From positions 31,912 to 95,911 of the forward strand of contig CAIPFE010000049.1 in the NCBI GenBank assembly GCA_903864275.1: a DNA stretch of 64,000 bases. Reading direction: 5' to 3'. A model generated the notes under the pieces. The model had not been told where the DNA came from. It did not search any database and was given only the letters and a program-made list of their open reading frames with translations. The stretch is from an uncultured Mucilaginibacter sp. (GTDB lineage Bacteria; Bacteroidota; Bacteroidia; Sphingobacteriales; Sphingobacteriaceae). The position numbers were made by a program, and so were the translations under genes. This document shows, piece by piece, positions 16,712 through 25,217 of this stretch; positions within the stretch are counted from its first letter, which is position 1, and each line of letters opens with the position of its first letter.

Positions 16712-16784
16712 TGACCTGGGAGAGGATCGAACTCTCGACCCACTGATTAAGAGTCAGTTGCTCTACCGGCTGAGCTACCAAGTC
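16712..16784 (-). tRNA. tRNA-Lys (anticodon CTT)
   Basis: A 73-nt cloverleaf on the - strand. The acceptor GACTTGG pairs with CCAGGTC (one G-T pair), with discriminator A and no encoded CCA. The D arm is GCTC..GAGC, the anticodon arm ACTGA-CTCTTAA-TCAGT places CTT at 34-36, and the T arm is GAGAG-TTCGATC-CTCTC. It reads AAG (Lys). A mobilization module lies on its 3' side, so it may serve as the integration site of that element. Confidence 0.96.
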
Positions 16785-16889
16785 ATTATTTTTTTTCCGG
16801 GCTGCAAATAAACGAATTATTTTTGATTTCGGATGTCGGATTTTTTCACTTGTTGTCTTCTTTTAACGGTGTTCAAGAGTGCTTCGCAG

Positions 16890-17002
16890 TTTCGATTTCG
16901 GATTTGAGATTATTCAGGAACCCTCAACCTTTCGCATTTAACGTTTTGCCTTTCACCTAAACCGACGCCATTTCTTAAATTAAAAAAAATCCGAAATCGA
17001 AA
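16890..17002. repeat. Long-range inverted repeat in the tRNA / ABC-F intergenic space
   Basis: TTTCGATTTCGGATTT (16890-16905) and its exact complement (16987-17002) flank an 81-bp loop. A related word, GATTTCGGAT, also occurs near 16825. It lies just past the stop of the ABC-F gene and may act as a weak terminator or stabiliser. It resembles other word-like hairpins in this window (35.14 kb, 47.79 kb). Confidence 0.6.
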
Positions 17003-17026
17003 TTCCTAATCCGAAATAGCCCAGGA

Positions 17027-18655
17027 CTAGGCCAGGGCATACAGCTCGTCCCGCTGCTTCTGCACTGCATCGCTGTTTATATATTCATCATAGGTCATCA
17101 GTTTATCAATAGTGCCCCCGGGGGTAATCTCGATGATACGGTTGGCTACGGTTTGTACCAGTTCGTGGTCTCGGCTGGTGAACAGGATAGTGCCCCGGAA
17201 ATCTTTCATACCATTGTTAAGGGCTGTGATCGATTCCAGGTCGAGGTGGTTGGTCGGCTCGTCAAACATCAGGAGGTTGGCTTGCTGGAGCATCATGCGG
17301 CTGAACATGCAACGCATTTTTTCACCACCCGAAAGTACATTGCTTTTCTTCAATACTTCCTCGCCCGAAAACAACATCCGGCCCAAAAAGCCGCGGATAA
17401 ACTGGTCGTCCTTATCGCCGGTTGAATATTCGCGCAGCCAGTCGATCAGGTTATCATCTTTTCCTTTAAAATATTCGGTATTATCAATAGGTATATCGGC
17501 ATAATTAATGGTTACGCCCCATTTAAATTCGCCCTTATAATCCTTATCACGGCCAGTTAAAACATTATAAAACGCGGTAGTAGCCAAAGAGTTTTGTGAC
17601 AGCACGGCAATTTTATCACCCTTATTCACCATCAGACGTATGTTTGAGAACAAAAGCTCACCGTTCAATGATTTGCTAAGGTTTTCAATTTGCAGCACCT
17701 GGTCGCCGGCCTCGCGACCCTGGTTATTAAATATAATGCCCGGATATTTACGGTTTGATGGCTGGATCTCGTCTATATTAATTTTTTCCAAAGCTTTTTT
17801 ACGGCTTGTGGCCTGTTTTGATTTGGAAGCGTTGGCGCTGAAACGGCGGATAAATTCCTGCAGTTCTTTTACACGGTCCTCTGTCTTTTTATTCTGGTCC
17901 GAACGTTGCTTTAATGCCAGCTGACTCGATTCATACCAAAACGTATAGTTGCCGGTATAAATGGTCATCTTGGCAAAATCAATATCCACTACATGGGTAC
18001 AAACCGTATCCAGGAAGTGCCTGTCGTGCGATACTACCAATACGATTGCCTCGTACGATGCTAAAAAATCTTCCAGCCAGCTCACGGTGTGGATGTCGAG
18101 GTCGTTGGTTGGCTCATCCAGCAGTAATATATCGGGGTTACCAAAAAGGGCCTGCGCTAATAGCACGCGTACTTTTTGGGTATTGTCAAGGTCTTTTACC
18201 AGTTGATAATGAAATTCTTCTTTTATGCCCAGGTTGCTCAGCAGGGTAGCAGCATTGCTTTCCGCATTCCAGCCATCCATCTCTGCAAATTGATTTTCAA
18301 GTTCGCCTGCACGGTGGCCGTCAGCATCGGTGAAATCTTCTTTCAGGTAAATGGCATCTTTTTCCTTCATCACGGCATACATTTCTTTGTGCCCCATCAT
18401 TACAGTCTCAATAACAGTAAATTCGTCAAATTTATAATGGTCCTGGCTTAAAACCGCCATGCGTTCTCCCGGCGTAAAACTATAAGAACCGCCGGAAGGA
18501 TCGATCTCGCCCGAGAGTATTTTTAAGAAAGTAGATTTACCTGCGCCATTGGCGCCAATAATGCCATAACAGTTACCCTGGGTAAATTTCAGGTTAACAT
18601 CTTCAAATAATGTGCGTTTGCCGTAACGTAAAGATAAATTGGATACCGTGATCAT
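17027..18655 (-). CDS. ABC-F family ATPase (YbiT-like translation factor)
   Basis: This 542-aa soluble protein has two ABC domains and no membrane part, the mark of the ABC-F family, which acts on stalled ribosomes. First domain: Walker A GIIGANGAGKST (about 31-42) and Walker B ILLLDEPTNDLD. Between them lies the lysine-rich P-site tether linker (about 245-310, SANASKSKQATSRKKALEKI). Second domain: a degenerate Walker A region (KIAVLSQNSLAT), signature LSGGEKMR and Walker B LLMFDEPTNHLD. The second P-loop lacks GKT, a known trait of this Bacteroidota/YbiT-like subgroup to my knowledge. Preceded by a good -7 box. Confidence 0.92.
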   Translation of the reverse strand: MITVSNLSLRYGKRTLFEDVNLKFTQGNCYGIIGANGAGKSTFLKILSGEIDPSGGSYSFTPGERMAVLSQDHYKFDEFTVIETVMMGHKEMYAVMKEKDAIYLKEDFTDADGHRAGELENQFAEMDGWNAESNAATLLSNLGIKEEFHYQLVKDLDNTQKVRVLLAQALFGNPDILLLDEPTNDLDIHTVSWLEDFLASYEAIVLVVSHDRHFLDTVCTHVVDIDFAKMTIYTGNYTFWYESSQLALKQRSDQNKKTEDRVKELQEFIRRFSANASKSKQATSRKKALEKINIDEIQPSNRKYPGIIFNNQGREAGDQVLQIENLSKSLNGELLFSNIRLMVNKGDKIAVLSQNSLATTAFYNVLTGRDKDYKGEFKWGVTINYADIPIDNTEYFKGKDDNLIDWLREYSTGDKDDQFIRGFLGRMLFSGEEVLKKSNVLSGGEKMRCMFSRMMLQQANLLMFDEPTNHLDLESITALNNGMKDFRGTILFTSRDHELVQTVANRIIEITPGGTIDKLMTYDEYINSDAVQKQRDELYALA

Positions 18656-18674
18656 ACTGCCCCTCTAATTTGCC

Positions 18675-18683
18675 GCAAAAGTA
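18675..18683 (-). promoter_or_regulatory. Bacteroidota -7 promoter element of the ABC-F gene
   Basis: TACTTTTGC on the - strand fits the Bacteroidota -7 consensus TAnnTTTG(C), 19 bases before the ATG. No clear -33 TTTG is seen at the usual spacing. Confidence 0.55.
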
Positions 18684-19085
18684 CAGTAAATACTTGTTTT
18701 ATTGGCACAGCCACGCTTAATTAGCAATTTATTGCGCCATTTTAGTGTAACAAATTATAGTTCCGGTGTGTCTTTTATATGCGGGCTGGATTTAAAAAAA
18801 TTTTGAACCTGCCCGGAGATGTTTTATATGTTGAAAAATAAGTGGACGAATGCAGACTATTAATTCGCATTTTGCGTATTGCCATTGTAAACCAAAGATT
18901 AACCAGTTGTTATGCTACTATTAATTATATCGTTGTTTGTTATCAACGTGTTAACCGTTATGCTGCATTTAAGAACAAGGAATAATATTGATTTCTAAAA
19001 ATTGCGGTAACTGTTGTAAGCTTGGAATGTTGCAAAGTGGCAATATACCTGCTGCTACCCCCACTAACTACTAACTATTCACCCC
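18684..19085. other. Gene-free gap between ABC-F and pyrE
   Basis: About 400 bases with no supported ORF, RNA or strong hairpin. The stretch is AT-rich and its only clear signal is the promoter box at its left edge. Confidence 0.5.
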
Positions 19086-19727
19086 TCACTTCCCCCATTC
19101 AGCGGGATTTTGGCGCCATTGCTTTAATAATTCAACATCGCTATCCGAGATAAACTGGTTATCACCGGCATATTTTATTAAGGCGCTATAATTGGACAGG
19201 GTTACAAAAGGGCAGTTTGCCTGCTTAAAATTACTGGAAGCAACATCAAAACCATAAGTGAATATTGCTGCAAGGCCGGCCACATCATACCCGGCTTCAC
19301 GCAGGGCCTCAACGGCCTGCAGGCTGCTTTTGCCAGTAGATATCAGGTCCTCGATCACTACTACCCTTTTTCCGGTCAGTACATCGCCTTCAATCAAATT
19401 GCCTGTACCGTGCTCCTTGGGTTTTGCACGCACATAAATAAAGGGCAGGCCCAACTCCTGGGCAACCAGAACGCCTTGCGGTATACCGGCAGTTGCCACA
19501 CCGGCAATACAGCCCACCGGTCCGAATACTTCCTGTATCATCTGGGTTAATTGTTGCCTGATGTAGGTGCGGATGGTTGGATGCGACAGCGTAATGCGGT
19601 TATCGCAATAGATCGGCGACTTCCAGCCAGAGGCCCATGTAAAAGGATTATTGGGTTGCAATTTTATTGCTTTAATTTGCAGCAGGAATTCAGCAACCTG
19701 TTGTTCTATCTCAGATTTATCAAACAT
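19086..19727 (-). CDS. pyrE: Orotate phosphoribosyltransferase
   Basis: This 213-aa enzyme joins orotate to PRPP to give OMP, the fifth step of pyrimidine synthesis. Key blocks are FTWASGWKSPIYCDNR near the N-terminus (residues ~28-43), KEHGTGNLIEG in the mobile loop, and the PRPP-binding VVVIEDLISTGKSS. The length is usual for PyrE. Its start codon overlaps that of the divergent NUDIX gene: both use the same CATG (19725-19728). A -7-like TATTTTTG lies four bases before the ATG, inside the NUDIX coding sequence, which suggests a nearly leaderless mRNA. Confidence 0.95.
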   Translation of the reverse strand: MFDKSEIEQQVAEFLLQIKAIKLQPNNPFTWASGWKSPIYCDNRITLSHPTIRTYIRQQLTQMIQEVFGPVGCIAGVATAGIPQGVLVAQELGLPFIYVRAKPKEHGTGNLIEGDVLTGKRVVVIEDLISTGKSSLQAVEALREAGYDVAGLAAIFTYGFDVASSNFKQANCPFVTLSNYSALIKYAGDNQFISDSDVELLKQWRQNPAEWGK

Positions 19728-20382
19728 GGCTCAAAAATACAGAATTTATATTAACGAAAAGGTAATCCTGTTAACAGAATCGGCGCCTAAAAAGAAAGAA
19801 AATTACGAAAAGATTGATGCAGGCGTATTTGATCTGAAAATAGTTTATACCTGGATAACCGCGCGCAAAAATATACTTTTCTATGTGTTATGCAGCGACC
19901 CTAAAGCTTTTTTGAAAACAGTTGCCAAAAGTGTTACTCTTATTGAAGCTGCCGGCGGCCTTGTAAAAAATGAAAATGACGAGTATTTATTCATCTACCG
20001 CAATAATAAATGGGACCTCCCGAAAGGAAAAATAGAAAAAGAGGAGAAAATTAAAGTGGCCGCTGTGCGCGAAGTTGAGGAGGAATGCGGCATAAAAGTG
20101 AATAACCTTGATGATAAAATTTGCAAAACCTACCACGTATATGTTATGAAAGGGGAAGTGGTTTTGAAGAAAACCCATTGGTTTAAAATGAGGAGCAAGG
20201 GGCAGGAGAAACTAAAACCGCAAAAAGAAGAAGGGATAACCGATGCCCGCTGGTTTAAAAAAGATCACATCGAGCCTATAATAGCAAATACCTTTCCATC
20301 AATCATTGATGTGTTGGTAAAGGAAAAGTTGATTGAGCGGGTGAAAAGGCCTAAAGATAAGCCAATGCCTCTTTGGGAATAA
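19726..20382 (+). CDS. NUDIX hydrolase
   Basis: This 218-aa protein starts at the ATG at 19726 (MAQKYRIYINEKVILLTES); the 25 upstream in-frame codons are pyrE antisense. A ~70-residue N-terminal region precedes a NUDIX domain with the box G101x5Ex7REVEEECGI (101-123), which binds Mg and cleaves nucleoside-diphosphate-linked substrates. The substrate is not evident. The C-terminus ends in a Lys/Pro-rich tail and overlaps the 3' end of the convergent coaD by 32 bp. The arrangement NUDIX next to pyrE and coaD is, from memory, common in Sphingobacteriaceae. Confidence 0.88.
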   Translation: MAQKYRIYINEKVILLTESAPKKKENYEKIDAGVFDLKIVYTWITARKNILFYVLCSDPKAFLKTVAKSVTLIEAAGGLVKNENDEYLFIYRNNKWDLPKGKIEKEEKIKVAAVREVEEECGIKVNNLDDKICKTYHVYVMKGEVVLKKTHWFKMRSKGQEKLKPQKEEGITDARWFKKDHIEPIIANTFPSIIDVLVKEKLIERVKRPKDKPMPLWE

Positions 20383-20812
20383 ACTGCGAAACATCACCAT
20401 TATAACGGATGATTTCCCGTACAATGCTGGAGCTGATGGAAGAATAGCCCGGCTTGCTTACAATAAAAATACTCTCTATTTCAGGCTCAAGCGAATGGTT
20501 CATCTGGGCTATTGCCTTTTCATATTCAAAGTCGGACACTGTGCGGATTCCACGGATCATATAAGCCGCCCCAATGCTTTTGCAGAAATTAACTGTCAAA
20601 CCTTCATAGGCTATGACATGTATACGCGGATCGGTTTCAAAAACTGCCCGCAGCATTTGTTCGCGTACCTCAACACTAAGCAATCCTCCCTTGGTACTGT
20701 TTACGCCTATGCCAATATAAACCTTGTCGAACAGGCTTACCGATCGTTTTACAATATCAACGTGGGCTTTGGTAACAGGGTCAAATGAGCCAGGGAAAAG
20801 AGCGATCTTCAT
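20351..20812 (-). CDS. coaD: Pantetheine-phosphate adenylyltransferase
   Basis: This 153-aa enzyme makes dephospho-CoA from 4'-phosphopantetheine and ATP, the fourth step of CoA synthesis. It opens with MKIALFPGSFDPVTKAHVDI; the nucleotidyltransferase motif reads TKAH where many homologues have TxGH. ISSSIVREI near the C-terminus is the second signature. The length is normal. It overlaps the NUDIX gene tail to tail by 32 bp. Confidence 0.95.
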   Translation of the reverse strand: MKIALFPGSFDPVTKAHVDIVKRSVSLFDKVYIGIGVNSTKGGLLSVEVREQMLRAVFETDPRIHVIAYEGLTVNFCKSIGAAYMIRGIRTVSDFEYEKAIAQMNHSLEPEIESIFIVSKPGYSSISSSIVREIIRYNGDVSQFIPKEALAYL

Positions 20813-20833
20813 TAATGTTCGAATAAGCTTCCA

Positions 20834-20842
20834 GCAAATTTA
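20834..20842 (-). promoter_or_regulatory. Bacteroidota -7 promoter element of coaD
   Basis: TAAATTTGC on the - strand matches TAnnTTTG(C) and sits 21 bases before the coaD ATG. The -33 element is not obvious. Confidence 0.5.
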
Positions 20843-20924
20843 TAAATGATTATTCAATATTCTAACTTATTCGGACGCAATCAATTTAATTAACATGGTT
20901 TTAACTGGCCCGATCATCATTCAG

Positions 20925-22922
20925 CTATGTTTTTACTTTTAACATGCTGGCATTAATGGCGACAACCACTGTACTTACTGTCATCAAAACAGCGCCGGCG
21001 GCCGGGCTTAGAAGAATGCCCTGGTTATAAAGTACGCCTGCAGCTAATGGAAGGGCAACGACGTTATAACCAGTGGCCCAAACCAGGTTTTGGACCATCT
21101 TCCGGTACGTTGCTTTTCCAAACAAAATTAAACTAACAATATCTTTAGGGTTACTGTTTACCAGCACAATACCGGCTGTCTCAGCGGCTATATCGCTTCC
21201 CGATCCTACAGCTATCCCGATATCCGCCTGGGCCAGTGCAGGGGCGTCGTTAACACCATCTCCTGTCATGGCAACAAATTCTCCTCTATGCTGCAGCTCT
21301 TTTATTTTTTCCAATTTTTGATGCGGCAATACTTCTGCAATAAAACTATCCATTCCTAATGTTTTACTTACACTGGCTGCTACTTTAATATTATCCCCGG
21401 TCAGCAATATGGATTTAATATTTTCTTTTTTAAGCGTGTTGATGGCGCCCGCTGATTCCGGGCGTATTTCATCTGATAGTGCAATGTAGCCTGCTAATTC
21501 ATTGTTGATCATCACGAACACAACAGTTTCTGTATCATTGGATTTATAACCGTCGGGAAGAGCAACATTATTCATTTTCAAATGACCCGGACTAACAACC
21601 AATATCTTTTTCCCTTCCACGGTAGCTTCAACGCCCTGGCCTGTAATGGCTTTGAAATTATCTGCTGAAGGAATAGTGATGCAAAGGTCCTTGACCTTTT
21701 GCAAGATGCCTGTAGCAATTGGATGCTCCGAATTTTGTTCCAATGCTGCGGACAGGCGAACGATCTCCTTTTCCGGCAGGTCTTTGTTTAGGGAAATTAT
21801 TTTGGAAACTTCAAATTTTCCTACTGTTAAGGTGCCGGTTTTATCAAATACAACCGTGGTAATTTTTCTTGAATTTTCAAATGCGTTCCTGTTTTTTATC
21901 AGTAATCCGTTTTTTGCTGATAAGGCAGTCGACTTTGCTACGACCAAAGGCACCGCCAGTCCTAACGCATGCGGGCAGCAAATAACAATTACGGTAACCA
22001 TCCGCTCCATGGCAAAGGCCAGGGATTGGCCGGTTAAATACCAGTACAGGAATGTAGCAATACCAGTGACCAATGCAATAATAGTCAACCATTTTGCAGC
22101 CTTGTCGGCCAGTAACTGGGTTTTTGATTTAGATTTTTGCGCATCATCAACTAACTTTACCACTTGCGAGAGATATGAGTCTTTTGCAGCATGGGACACA
22201 GTAACCTTAAATGAGCCGCTTCCATTGATAGAGCCGGCGATCACTTTATCTCCTTTCACTTTCTTTACCGGCTTTGATTCACCGGTCAGCATGCTTTCAT
22301 TCAGGTAGCTTTCGCCATCTGCTATTATACCATCAGCTGCAACTTTTTCGCCCGGCTTTATCAAAACTACATCATTCGCATTCAGCGTAGCCGTTTTCAC
22401 GTCCTGAACCTTATCAGAAACAACCAGGTGGGCATCATCCGGCATCAATTGCACTAATAATTCCAGCTCCCTTGACGCGCCTGCTACCGATTTCATTTCT
22501 ATCCAATGCCCGAGAAGCATTATCAGGATCAGGGTTGCGAGCTCCCAAAAAAAATCCATTCCCTTTAAACCAAATACAATGGCCACGCTGTAGCTATAAG
22601 CAACTGTTATGGCAAAGCCAATCAGGAACATCATGCCAGGATTTTTTGTTCTCATCTCGTCAACTAATCCCGTCAGGAAAGGCCATCCACCGTAAATAAA
22701 TACAATTGTTGACAATGAGAGTAAAATATAAGAAGAACCTGAAAATTGCCAGCTGATGCCCATAAACTGCTGTATCATCGTTGATAACAACATAATGGGA
22801 ATTGTAAGAACAAGGACTACATAAAACCGCTTTTTAAAATCAGCGATCATCATGGCATGGTGGTCATGTCCCTGCATGCCCACTGTTGGGCTGGGCATGT
22901 GATTCATTTTGCTATGATCCAT
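20925..22922 (-). CDS. copB: Copper/silver-type P1B ATPase with CPH motif (CopB-like)
   Basis: This 665-aa metal-exporting P-type ATPase begins with a His/Met-rich tail (MDHSKMNHMPSPTVGMQGHD) instead of a CxxC domain. The transport motif is CPH (C316-P-H318), the P1B-3 type usually linked to Cu or Ag. TGES at 213-216, the phosphorylated D360 in DKTGTLT, and TGDGVNDAP are intact. Eight membrane segments are expected. There is no copper-responsive regulator next to it; upstream is a broken sialidase-like gene. Family certain; the metal is inferred from CPH. Confidence 0.92.
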   Translation of the reverse strand: MDHSKMNHMPSPTVGMQGHDHHAMMIADFKKRFYVVLVLTIPIMLLSTMIQQFMGISWQFSGSSYILLSLSTIVFIYGGWPFLTGLVDEMRTKNPGMMFLIGFAITVAYSYSVAIVFGLKGMDFFWELATLILIMLLGHWIEMKSVAGASRELELLVQLMPDDAHLVVSDKVQDVKTATLNANDVVLIKPGEKVAADGIIADGESYLNESMLTGESKPVKKVKGDKVIAGSINGSGSFKVTVSHAAKDSYLSQVVKLVDDAQKSKSKTQLLADKAAKWLTIIALVTGIATFLYWYLTGQSLAFAMERMVTVIVICCPHALGLAVPLVVAKSTALSAKNGLLIKNRNAFENSRKITTVVFDKTGTLTVGKFEVSKIISLNKDLPEKEIVRLSAALEQNSEHPIATGILQKVKDLCITIPSADNFKAITGQGVEATVEGKKILVVSPGHLKMNNVALPDGYKSNDTETVVFVMINNELAGYIALSDEIRPESAGAINTLKKENIKSILLTGDNIKVAASVSKTLGMDSFIAEVLPHQKLEKIKELQHRGEFVAMTGDGVNDAPALAQADIGIAVGSGSDIAAETAGIVLVNSNPKDIVSLILFGKATYRKMVQNLVWATGYNVVALPLAAGVLYNQGILLSPAAGAVLMTVSTVVVAINASMLKVKT

Positions 22923-23031
22923 AACTTGTTTTTTTATAAAATATTAAAGTTTGACGCACTTTAAAGCATTTTTAGGTTTTTGAGCTTATTGTTGGAATGA
23001 AGTCGAAGCTCTAATGGGAATAACAGCACTC

Positions 23032-24084
23032 TCAGATCTTCTTGAATTTAATGTTATTGTCGCGCTCCCAAACAAAAAGTATTTTGTTACCTGGCAATTG
23101 GATGGATTTTAAAAAACTGCCCTGACCTACAATTACCTCATTTTTGTTTTTGAGCATTATAACTTTTACAGTATCGTTTTCCTCAAATGTCAGTGCAGTA
23201 TGTTCACCTGCTCCTGAAATGCTACAGTTTCTTCCTTTTCCGATATTGATTTCAAGCTTACCGGGTTCAGCGTAGTACACCATGCCTTTCCGCTGCCATG
23301 TGGTGCGGATCACATTTGAGTTGTCAATAGTGATTCCACCGCCATCCATTGGGCAGCCGTTAAGTTTCCAGGTGTCCATGCCTAATTTTTCGGCCGCAGC
23401 AAATGATACCCCGCCATTCAATGACTTTAGCAAGTACAGATCTCTCGATCCATTTAACCAATTCCTGAACATAATAGCTACTTCCGGACCATGGACAGCT
23501 ATATTTGGTTTACAACAGCCACATACTAGCTTGTCAGGTGAGCGATAAACTAACCTGTTTTTTGACCAGCTTGCCGCTTTATTTGATAAAGAAGAGAAAT
23601 AAATATTATTACCGCCGCCTGCCCTGGTATCAAGCCAAACCGCGTAAAAATTATCTTGTTTATCGGCTGTTAAACCCATTAACCCTTCGGGCGCTGATCC
23701 CTTAAGGTCATTGATTATACCAATGGTTTTCCATTTTTTAGACGAGTTTTTAAGCTCGTACTAATGAATGTTTCCTGACTTATCCTGGGCGGTGATAACC
23801 GAATAAGTAGCAGAACTTGCTAACTGCGGCCCCCGCGACATCCCTAAATGCATTCCAGGCAACGACGCTACTAATACGGGCCGCGAAAAAGTAACCCCTT
23901 TATCGCCAGAAGTAGAACAGAATATTTTGTTTTGTTGCCCAAAAACGACTCTGACAATGCCCTGGCTATCAATAGCGATCTGTGGCTGTTCTCCTTGCGA
24001 TATAGTATTAGGTTTAACGTCTGCCAGGGAAGTCATTAGCAAGCAAATGATTCCGGGAAAAATAGTTAATAGTGTTGTTTTCAT
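23032..24084 (-). pseudogene. Sialidase-like beta-propeller gene interrupted by an in-frame TAG
   Basis: Two frames, 24084-23761 (107 aa with a signal peptide, MKTTLLTIFPGIICLLMTSLA) and onward to 23032, are in the same phase and separated only by a TAG at 23763-23761. Read through, they give one ~350-aa exported protein with repeated Asp-box-like or BNR-like strands (TSGDKGVTFSRPVL, SLNGGVSFAAAEKLG). The second half could restart at ATG 23679 but would lack a signal peptide. So it is a recent nonsense mutation, or a base-call error. It lies upstream of copB on the same strand with a 109-bp gap. Confidence 0.75.
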
Positions 24085-24320
24085 TTAAGTTTTATTCTTT
24101 AATTATTTCCGCGTGAATATTAATAACACTATAATCAGCTTTTGTTGATGTTTTTCGGTAGCTTATAATAGGTCCAAGGTACGATTGTATAACAACAAAT
24201 TAATAAATCAGAGTAAACATCGTTACAAGCATTTTATCTGAAACGCCTTTAGTTTTTTAAAACTATAACAATTCCCGGCCGTTAACGTAACAGGGTGGTA
24301 TATTGCACAGGTTTCAATTA

Positions 24321-25217
24321 ATGAAATATTATATAAAGCTATTGCGGCCTAAAGATTGGGCCAAGAATCTTTTCATCTTTATTCCTTCATTTTTTGCCGG
24401 ACATATTTTTATTGCTCAAAAAATTGAAATACTGTTAGCCGGGTTTGCAGCGTTTTGCTGTTTTGCCAGCAGTATTTACATCATTAACGACTATCGTGAT
24501 ATTGAGAACGACCGGAAGCACCCGGTAAAATCAAGCCGCCCGCTGGCTTCGGGCAAGGTAAAGCCTTCACATGCCGTTGTTATTTGCATATTACTGCTGA
24601 TTTTGGGCAGTGCTTTGGCTTATGTTGCCAATTCCGACTGCTGGTTCCTGTTTATTTTAGGCGTATATTTTGTCATGAACGTTGGCTATTCCTTCGGTTT
24701 GAAAAATATTGCCATACTCGACATGCTAATCGTGGCATTTGGATTTGTATTAAGGGTGAAAGCAGGGGCTATAATTACTAATGTGGAAACCAGCGCATGG
24801 CTCATCATCATGACTTTCCTGCTCGCCCTGTTTATGGCCATCGGCAAACGTCGGGACGACATACTTTTGCAGGATAGTTCGGGCAGTTCTATGAGAAAAT
24901 CTTTGAGCGGGTATAACCTTAGTTTCCTTGATACCATGCTGGGCCTTTTTAGCGCCATTATTATCGTAACGTATATCAATTATACGCAGGATGACGATTC
25001 TATCCGCAGGTTAGGTACATACCGGCTATATTATACAAGTATATTTGTGATTGCCGGCATTATGCGCTACCTGCAGGTGGTTTTTGTGAAGAAAGATTCC
25101 GGCTCCCCAACCGAGATACTTTTTAAGGACCGTTTTATACAAGTAACTATACTATTATGGGTAGCGTGCTTTTTTGCCATCTTATATTTACCACGGTCGC
25201 CGATATTTAATAAATGA
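24321..25217 (+). CDS. Decaprenyl-phosphate phosphoribosyltransferase-like UbiA prenyltransferase
   Basis: This 298-aa integral membrane enzyme is read from ATG 24321 (MKYYIKLLRPKDWAKNLFIF); an ATG six codons earlier is less likely. The UbiA motif NDYRDIEND (N56-D64) and RPLASG follow at once, and about eight membrane segments are present. RPKDWAKNLFIF is typical of the DPPR-synthase subgroup, which transfers phosphoribose from PRPP to polyprenyl phosphate. Its stop overlaps the start of the DprE1-like gene (ATGA), and the next two genes complete the pathway, which supports this subgroup over menaquinone or heme prenyltransferases. Confidence 0.85.
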   Translation: MKYYIKLLRPKDWAKNLFIFIPSFFAGHIFIAQKIEILLAGFAAFCCFASSIYIINDYRDIENDRKHPVKSSRPLASGKVKPSHAVVICILLLILGSALAYVANSDCWFLFILGVYFVMNVGYSFGLKNIAILDMLIVAFGFVLRVKAGAIITNVETSAWLIIMTFLLALFMAIGKRRDDILLQDSSGSSMRKSLSGYNLSFLDTMLGLFSAIIIVTYINYTQDDDSIRRLGTYRLYYTSIFVIAGIMRYLQVVFVKKDSGSPTEILFKDRFIQVTILLWVACFFAILYLPRSPIFNK

